From: Deltaproteobacteria bacterium
GTDB lineage: Bacteria > Desulfobacterota_B > Binatia > UBA9968
Length of the DNA stretch: 20,216 nucleotides
Direction: 5' to 3'
Assembly: GCA_016193385.1 (NCBI GenBank)
Contig: JACPSF010000299.1
Coordinates: 1 to 20,216 of the forward strand
In this document: positions 15,115-20,216 of the stretch, one piece after another
Layout of the letters: each line of letters begins with the position of its first letter
Position numbering within the stretch: the first letter of the stretch is position 1
The notes under the pieces: generated by a model
Database searches by the model: none
Told to the model about the DNA's origin: nothing
The model's input: the letters and a program-made list of their open reading frames with translations, nothing else
Made by a program: the position numbers and the translations under genes

Positions 15115-18100
15115 ATGAAGAAGAAAACTTTAATTAGCCAAGGGATTGATCGAAGAGAGTTCTTAAAGTGCGGCGCCTTCCTAGGAGGAACGGCCTTCTT
15201 AAGTCAGGTGGCACAGAATAGTCTCTTCCCCCGGCTGGTAGAAGCTGGAGAGGTTGTGCCAGGCTTGGAATATCCTTTGGCCAAAGCGGAGAACATCCTT
15301 TACAGCGTGTGCCAGCAGTGTAATGCCCAGTGCGGCATCAGGGCTAAGATTAAGGATGGGGTTGTGGTGAAAATTGATGGAAGTCCCTTCAGTCCATGCG
15401 GCATGAATCCGCATCTTTCGTACAAGACCCCAATATCACAGGCTGCAACGGTGGATTCCGCCCTTTGCCCCAAGGGCCAGGCGGCTATCCAGACTTCCTA
15501 CGATCCTTACCGGGTGATCAAGGTTCTAAAAAGAGCCGGTCGCAGAGGCTCCAACCGATGGATAACCATTCCTTTTGAGCAGGCCATCAATGAGATTGCT
15601 AATGGCGGCAAGCTCTTTTCCCATGTGCGGGGAGAAGAAAAGCGAGTTGTCAGTGGTCTTAAGGAGATTTGGGCTCTAAGGGATGCCAAAGTTGCCGGGG
15701 CAATGGCCAATGACGTGAAGGTCATCATGGGCAAAAAAACGGCCGAAGAGAAAAAAAGGGCCGTGGAAGAGTTCAAAGCCAAACACAAAGACTACTTGCA
15801 TACTCTGATTGACCCTGAGCATCCAGACCTGGGTCCCAAGAATAACGAGCTCGTCTTTGTCTGGGGGCGGTTAAAGTCCGGTCGCGGGGACCTCATCAGC
15901 CGCTTTACCAAGGATGCTTTTGGCTCGGTGAATGCTCATGGCCACACAACGGTTTGCCAGGGTTCCCTCTACTTCACCGGCAAGGCCATGAGCGAGCAGT
16001 ACGTCGACGGCAAATGGGGCGGAGGCAAGAAGTTCTTCTGGCAGGCCGACCAACAGGGATCTGAGTTTATCATCTTTGTCGGCGCCAATCCTTTTGAGGC
16101 GAATGTCGGCCCCACTTTCCGCACGCAACGAATCACGGATGGCCTTGTCAGCGGTCGGTTAAAATTTGCGGTGATAGACCCGCGCCTCTCTAGGACAGCA
16201 GCTTTGGCCTGGAAATGGCTGCCGAATAAGCCTGGAACAGAGGCTGCTATAGCCTTGGCCATGATCCGATGGATTATCGACAACAAACGCTTCGAGGAGC
16301 GCTATCTACGCAATGCCAACAAGGCAGCGGCGGGGGCGGATAAGGAACCTAATTGGTGCAATGCTTCCTGGCTCGTGCGCCTAGACAAAGAGGGAAAGCC
16401 GGGAGGACTCCTCCGCGCCTCGGAGGTGGGGCTTGCCGCAAAGGAGAGTCGCAAGACAAGCGATGGAAAAGGAACGTACGAATTCGATCCGTTCGTGGTC
16501 TCGGTTAATGGGCGCTTTATTCCCTTTGATCCCAATGACAGCAAAAACCCCGTCGAGGGCGACCTCTTTGTGAATAGTGAAACAGGAGGAGTGAGGGTCA
16601 AGAGCGCACTGCAAATTCTCCATGAGGAGGCATCTGCCCATACGATTGAGGAATGGGCAGAAATGTCGGGGCTCAAGGCCGAAGACCTGGTGGAGCTGGC
16701 TCGGGAGTTCACAAGTCATGGTAAGAAAGCTGCTGCAGAGATCCACCGGGGTGTCTCCCAGCACACCAATGGCTTTTACAACTGCACAGCTTGGTATTCC
16801 TTGAACCTGCTTATCGGCAACTATGACTGGAAAGGTGGTATGGCTCAGGCCTCCACTTATGACCATTTTGGGAGCAGGGCTGGTAAGCCCTTCCCCATCG
16901 GGAGGATGCATCCGGGGAAGATCCCCAACTTCGGCATCAGCATTATTCGCCACGATATGAAATATGAGGATACAACCCTCTTTTCTGGTTACCCTGCTCG
17001 GAGGGCCTGGTACCCCTTGGCGAGCGATATCTATCAGGAGATTATCCCGTCGGCCGGCGATGCCTATCCCTATCCGATCAAGGCTCTATTCATCTACATG
17101 GGGACGCCTGTCTATTCGCTCCCTGCCGGTCATACCAACATCGAGATCCTGGCAGATGTGAAAAAGATTCCTCTCATCGTAGCCAACGATATCACCATAG
17201 GCGAGACCTCCATGTACGCCGACTATATCTTCCCAGACCAAGCCAATTTGGAGCGGTGGGAGTTCGCGGGTTCCCATCCGTCGATAATCTGGAAGATGCA
17301 GCCGATCCGCCAGCCGGTGATCGCCACGCCTAACGAGACCGTGAAAGTCTTCGGTCAGGAGATGCCTTGCAGTCTGGAGGCTTTGCTGCTTGGTGTGGCG
17401 GAAAAATTGGGCCTGCCGGGATTCGGCCCAGGAGGGCTAGGGGAAAAGGGAGACTTGCTCAGGGCCGAGGACTTCTATCTGCCCATGGTAGCCAATGTGG
17501 CCTTTGGTGATAGAGCTGACGGTTCGGATGCGGTGCCGGATGCTGACGACCGGGAGGTGGAGCTGTTTTTGAAGGCCCGCCGGCACCTGCCAAAAAGCGT
17601 TTTTGATCCTAAACACTGGCAGACCGTATTAGGGGAGAAGTGGTGGAGGAAGGCTGTCTATGTTCTTAATCGAGGCGGGCGCTACGATGATTTTGCCAAT
17701 GGGTACGATTCGGAGCAATTGAAAAACAGGCACGGTACCCTGATCAACCTCTATCAGGAGAAAACCGCCACGACTAAGCATAGCATGACGGGTAAACCAT
17801 TCTCCGGGGTCGCAACCTATCTTCCCGCTCCTACCGATGTGCTTGGCCGTCCGGTGGCGGATGAAGGCTACGACCTCACGCTTATTACCCATCGGGAAGT
17901 AACCCAAACCAAGAGCCGAACCATCAGTAACTACTGGCTACTGGGCGTTCTCCCTGAGGGGATCTTTGTCATCAGCACGGCCGATGCACAGCGCTTGGGT
18001 TTCAAAAATGGGGATCGGGTAAAGGTCCTCTCTGCCAGTAATCCAGAGGGCGTGTGGGACCTTAAGAACGGCCATAAGAAGGCCATGATCGGGGAGCTGA

Positions 18101-18345
18101 CCGTTACCGAGGGAATTCGCCCCGGTGTTGTAAGCTTTTCCTTGGGCCACGGCCACTGGGCCTATGGGGCTAGTGATGTGGTGATCAATGGCAAAAGAAT
18201 CCGTGGTGATAAAAGGAGAGATAAGGGGATACACGCCAATGCTGCCATGCGCGTCGATCCTGTTCTCAAGAATACCTGCCTCTCCGACGTGACCGGTGCC
18301 AGTGCGGTTTTCTACGACACCAGGGTGAAGCTGGTAAAAGTCTAG
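15115..18345 (+). CDS. Molybdopterin oxidoreductase catalytic subunit (TtrA/ArrA/SrdA-like)
   Basis: Periplasmic catalytic subunit, 1076 residues. Tat signal IDRREFLKCG (Arg13-Arg14). The N-terminal [4Fe-4S] motif is Cys66-x2-Cys69-x3-Cys73...Cys118. HTTVCQGSLYFTGKA places Cys281 as the likely Mo ligand. Long shared blocks such as LGPKNNELVF, EFTSHGKKAAAEI, GFYNCTAWYSLNLLIGNYDW and GDAYPYPIKALFIYMG, and the length, resemble tetrathionate reductase TtrA and the related selenate/arsenate reductases. The C-terminal molybdopterin-binding domain is complete. AGGAGGT at 15101-15107 supports ATG 15115. The partner is the iron-sulfur subunit just upstream. The substrate is unresolved: a sulfur, selenium or arsenic oxyanion is likely by family, acting as terminal acceptor or in reverse. 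Confidence 0.9.
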   Translation: MKKKTLISQGIDRREFLKCGAFLGGTAFLSQVAQNSLFPRLVEAGEVVPGLEYPLAKAENILYSVCQQCNAQCGIRAKIKDGVVVKIDGSPFSPCGMNPHLSYKTPISQAATVDSALCPKGQAAIQTSYDPYRVIKVLKRAGRRGSNRWITIPFEQAINEIANGGKLFSHVRGEEKRVVSGLKEIWALRDAKVAGAMANDVKVIMGKKTAEEKKRAVEEFKAKHKDYLHTLIDPEHPDLGPKNNELVFVWGRLKSGRGDLISRFTKDAFGSVNAHGHTTVCQGSLYFTGKAMSEQYVDGKWGGGKKFFWQADQQGSEFIIFVGANPFEANVGPTFRTQRITDGLVSGRLKFAVIDPRLSRTAALAWKWLPNKPGTEAAIALAMIRWIIDNKRFEERYLRNANKAAAGADKEPNWCNASWLVRLDKEGKPGGLLRASEVGLAAKESRKTSDGKGTYEFDPFVVSVNGRFIPFDPNDSKNPVEGDLFVNSETGGVRVKSALQILHEEASAHTIEEWAEMSGLKAEDLVELAREFTSHGKKAAAEIHRGVSQHTNGFYNCTAWYSLNLLIGNYDWKGGMAQASTYDHFGSRAGKPFPIGRMHPGKIPNFGISIIRHDMKYEDTTLFSGYPARRAWYPLASDIYQEIIPSAGDAYPYPIKALFIYMGTPVYSLPAGHTNIEILADVKKIPLIVANDITIGETSMYADYIFPDQANLERWEFAGSHPSIIWKMQPIRQPVIATPNETVKVFGQEMPCSLEALLLGVAEKLGLPGFGPGGLGEKGDLLRAEDFYLPMVANVAFGDRADGSDAVPDADDREVELFLKARRHLPKSVFDPKHWQTVLGEKWWRKAVYVLNRGGRYDDFANGYDSEQLKNRHGTLINLYQEKTATTKHSMTGKPFSGVATYLPAPTDVLGRPVADEGYDLTLITHREVTQTKSRTISNYWLLGVLPEGIFVISTADAQRLGFKNGDRVKVLSASNPEGVWDLKNGHKKAMIGELTVTEGIRPGVVSFSLGHGHWAYGASDVVINGKRIRGDKRRDKGIHANAAMRVDPVLKNTCLSDVTGASAVFYDTRVKLVKV

Positions 18346-18595
18346 AACTGGAAGTAACACCACTCGAAGAAAGGAGAAACCAACCATCGTAGCGCTCTAT
18401 CTAATTGAGGTACGCCGCTCTCTATTCTGGTATCGGCCTTTTCCCAAAAAAGAGAATCCAATCGATCTCGGTTGTTTGTATTCTGTAATAAAATTAGGGA
18501 CTTACTTATCTCCTAAGCTTGGCACAAATCGTGCTAAATCTTCGAGCCCGTCAGCGGCGAGAAGGAAAGGGGGAATATCGTCACGCGCAAAATGA
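18338..18595 (+). other. Open frame with a good ribosome site but no usual start codon
   Basis: AAGGAG at 18371-18376 is followed 9 nt later by ATCGTAGCG where an ATG would be expected. The frame then stays open for 69 codons (IVALYLIEVRRSLFWYRPF...) to TGA at 18593-18595. No ATG or GTG is available at the expected place. It may be a gene whose start mutated (ATG to ATC), a rare AUC start, a decayed gene, or chance. The sigma-54-like element at 18520-18535 lies inside it, which argues against a conserved protein. The rest of the 246-nt spacer shows no other clear gene. Confidence 0.3.
18520..18535 (+). promoter_or_regulatory. Sigma-54 (-24/-12)-like promoter before the octahaem cytochrome
   Basis: TGGCACAAATCGTGCT has a perfect TGGCAC -24 half and GTGCT instead of TTGCT at -12, with GG (18521-18522) and GC (18533-18534) 12 bp apart. 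The implied start site is near 18546, about 46 nt before ATG 18592. No GTTAC-type dyad is seen upstream. Confidence 0.5.
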
Positions 18596-19350
18596 CAAGG
18601 GAAATGATGCGAGGTGTGTTAAGAAAAATTCCTGAGCAGATAAGAAGACTTTCTATTGTCATCGCAATCATCATTGCGGGGGTTGTCACGGCACGATATG
18701 TCATCCTGCCGTCTTCTCTTACAGATAGGCGATTCCATCGAGAATCCACCGCACAGAGAGAAGTTGCAAAAAATATCGTCTTCGCGGGCGCGACTATTTG
18801 CGGCAATTGCCATGTCGACCAGGCCGCCAAGAAAAAGGACGGTTTCCATAAAAACGTCTCCTGCGAAACCTGTCACGGGCCCGCGCAGGCGCATATAGAA
18901 AATCCCTCAACCAAGCCTACCGCGCCGAGGGGCAGGGACTTCTGTGTTTTTTGTCACGCTTATGATCCATCGAGACCCACCGGATTTCCTCAGATCAATC
19001 CCGTTCTCCACAATCCGATTAAGGCTTGTATAACGTGTCACAACCCTCATGACCCGGTACCTCGGGAGACTCCGCGGGAATGTTCCGCCTGTCATGCGCA
19101 AATCGCAAGCATCAAAACCGTTTCCCCGCATGCGCTCATCGGCTGTACGAGCTGTCACAGCGTCCCGGTGAAACATAAGGTAACTCCGAGGAGCGTCAGG
19201 CCGACGAAGCCCGATACGCGGGAATTCTGTGGAAAGTGTCACGGGAAAGAATCCGACCGAAAGGATGCACCCAAGATAGACCTCGCCAGCCATGGTGAGA
19301 GGTTTCTCTGCTGGGAGTGCCATTATCCGCATCGGCCCGAGAGGATGTAA
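18592..19350 (+). CDS. Membrane-anchored octahaem cytochrome c
   Basis: Electron carrier of 252 residues with one N-terminal membrane anchor (about 20-40, SIVIAIIIAGVV) and eight CXXCH sites (Cys70, 91, 118, 146, 164, 185, 213, 240), the rest of the protein being periplasmic. Extra His residues (86, 101, 140, 153, 180, 195, 234, 247) are candidate distal ligands. I do not recognise a named family; spacing differs from the cytochrome at 8738, which has SVHGR repeats. The start is uncertain: ATG 18592, 18604 or 18607 (AAGGG at 18597-18601 would best serve 18607). It is followed 8 nt later by an iron-sulfur protein and then an NrfD-type subunit, the set found in periplasm-facing quinol-oxidising complexes (Nrf, Qrc or Act type). 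Confidence 0.85.
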   Translation: MTREMMRGVLRKIPEQIRRLSIVIAIIIAGVVTARYVILPSSLTDRRFHRESTAQREVAKNIVFAGATICGNCHVDQAAKKKDGFHKNVSCETCHGPAQAHIENPSTKPTAPRGRDFCVFCHAYDPSRPTGFPQINPVLHNPIKACITCHNPHDPVPRETPRECSACHAQIASIKTVSPHALIGCTSCHSVPVKHKVTPRSVRPTKPDTREFCGKCHGKESDRKDAPKIDLASHGERFLCWECHYPHRPERM

Positions 19351-19358
19351 CCACGATT

Positions 19359-20099
19359 ATGCATAGAAGGAAGTTCCTAAAAAATGCCGTTTTGTTTGTT
19401 TCCGCCGCGGGGGTGTTCCGGCACCTTCTAAAGGATGCCTCTGCAAAACCCACGACCGGTGGGTATGATCCGGCCAATCACCTCTACGGAATGGGCATCG
19501 ACATAGAAAAGTGTATTGGGTGCGGCTTATGTATCGAAGCCTGCAAGAAGGAAAACAATGTGCCCAAGGAGCCTTTCTTTTGTCGGACCTGGGTGGAACG
19601 ATACGTCATTAAGAGGGATGGCAGTGTTACGGTTGAGAGCATTGAGGCTCAAAAAGGAAAACCCAGGGCAGACGAGCCGGATATCCTGAGAAGTTTCTTT
19701 GTTCCAAAACTCTGCAACCAGTGTGAGAATCCCCCATGCGTCCAGGTTTGCCCCGTGGGAGCCACTTTCGCGACGGAAGACGGCGTTGTCCTTGTGGATT
19801 CCAAGCGATGCATCGGATGCAGATACTGCATTCAGGCGTGCCCGTATGGGGCACGCTATCTTCACCCGGAGACTCGGACTGCGGATAAATGTACGTTCTG
19901 TTATCACAGGATCGTAAAAGGGCTGCTTCCCGCCTGCGTCGAGGTGTGCCCGACGCAGGCGCGGATTTTCGGGGATTTAAAGAGCATGGCGAGTCGGCTC
20001 GTGCGCTTTACGCGGGTCAATAAGATTCATGTGCTAAAGCCCCACCTCAATACTGAGCCTAAGGTATATTACGCCGATATGGACGGAGAGGTGCGATGA
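19359..20099 (+). CDS. Tat-exported four-cluster ferredoxin subunit (NrfC/TtrB/PsrB-like)
   Basis: Electron-transfer subunit, 246 residues, linking an NrfD-type membrane protein to periplasmic haem or molybdenum partners. Tat signal MHRRKFLKNAVLF (Arg3-Arg4) and hydrophobic segment to about 30. All four Cys motifs are intact: I Cys52/55/58/62, II Cys119/122/127/131, III Cys151/154/157/161, IV Cys178/181/193/197, giving four [4Fe-4S] clusters. This contrasts with the three-cluster relative at 14185. ATG 19359 starts the Tat motif directly; a longer in-frame start at 19317 would overlap the cytochrome and bury the signal. The ribosome site is weak (GAGG at 19341-19344). The stop overlaps the next start as ATGA (20096-20099). 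Confidence 0.92.
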   Translation: MHRRKFLKNAVLFVSAAGVFRHLLKDASAKPTTGGYDPANHLYGMGIDIEKCIGCGLCIEACKKENNVPKEPFFCRTWVERYVIKRDGSVTVESIEAQKGKPRADEPDILRSFFVPKLCNQCENPPCVQVCPVGATFATEDGVVLVDSKRCIGCRYCIQACPYGARYLHPETRTADKCTFCYHRIVKGLLPACVEVCPTQARIFGDLKSMASRLVRFTRVNKIHVLKPHLNTEPKVYYADMDGEVR

Positions 20100-20216
20100 A
20101 CCAAGAATTGGTCCAAAAGTTGTCAGAACTTCTGCGGGAGGTCACCGGGTTTATCTATCCCAATGAGGTGGAGATCCACTGGTCGATTTTGATCGTGGTG
20201 TATCCGTATATTACAG
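20096..20216 (+). CDS. NrfD/PsrC-type membrane subunit, 5' part only
   Basis: Only the first 40 codons are in the window. They encode a short helical N-terminus, then YPNEVEIHWSILIVVYPYIT, which matches the beginning of the first membrane helix in NrfD/PsrC/TtrC-type quinone-binding subunits (usual form: PNE..I.WS.LIVLYPYITG). The start overlaps the upstream ferredoxin stop in an ATGA, a sign of translational coupling. The protein would bind menaquinol in the membrane and pass electrons to the four-cluster ferredoxin. The gene runs off the window edge. Confidence 0.85.
   Translation, partial: MNQELVQKLSELLREVTGFIYPNEVEIHWSILIVVYPYIT

Noticed and set aside
1..20216. tRNA, rRNA, CRISPR array, insertion sequence or phage genes
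   Set aside because: No spaced direct repeats, transposase or integrase motifs, terminal inverted repeats or tRNA-like cloverleaf was found on reading either strand.

Overview
The window looks like the chromosome of an anaerobic, respiratory bacterium. All genes are on the + strand. It combines a complete archaeal-order A/V-type ATPase operon, multiheme c-type cytochromes, a Tat-exported molybdopterin oxidoreductase, an NtrC-type two-component system and several -24/-12 (sigma-54) promoter-like elements. Sigma-54/NtrC control argues for a bacterium. The mix of parts would fit Desulfobacterota (the former Deltaproteobacteria), Nitrospirota, Methylomirabilota or a similar group, but no rRNA or other marker is present, so lineage is a guess. 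By eye the ATPase half is more GC-rich than the region after about 14,100.

Layout. (1) 1-256: leader with two dyads and a sigma-54-like promoter. (2) 257-8714: nine ATPase genes in the order H/G-I-K-E-C-F-A-B-D, tightly packed; the 3' end of the E gene looks damaged. (3) 8738-10773: a membrane-anchored multiheme cytochrome c (11 CXXCH motifs over two frames, split by a frameshift plus an apparent deletion) and a membrane cytochrome b that should pass electrons between it and the quinone pool. (4) 10833-13639: a histidine kinase with a CXXCH haem motif in its periplasmic sensor, and its overlapping NtrC-family regulator. (5) 13752-13976: an orphan Fis-type helix-turn-helix protein, closely similar to the end of that regulator. 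(6) 13961-14108: a dense regulatory region with 31-bp phased GTTAC/GTAAC sites, a further TGT-N12-ACA dyad and a sigma-54-like promoter. (7) 14185-18345: a Tat-exported iron-sulfur subunit that has lost the ligands of exactly one of its four clusters, followed by a TtrA/ArrA/SrdA-like molybdoenzyme catalytic subunit. (8) 18346-18591: AT-richer spacer with a fourth sigma-54-like promoter. (9) 18592-20216: octahaem cytochrome c, a full four-cluster iron-sulfur protein, and the start of an NrfD/PsrC-type quinone-interacting membrane subunit cut by the window edge.

How it may work together (inference): quinol is oxidised by NrfD- and cytochrome-b-type membrane subunits. Electrons pass through iron-sulfur proteins and multihaem cytochromes to a periplasmic molybdoenzyme that reduces an oxyanion-type acceptor (a sulfur, selenium or arsenic oxyanion by family resemblance; the real substrate cannot be read from sequence). 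The haem-motif kinase and NtrC-type regulator next door are the obvious candidates to switch these genes on through the sigma-54-like promoters. The ATPase couples the ion gradient to ATP; its rotor subunit carries residues compatible with Na+ binding.
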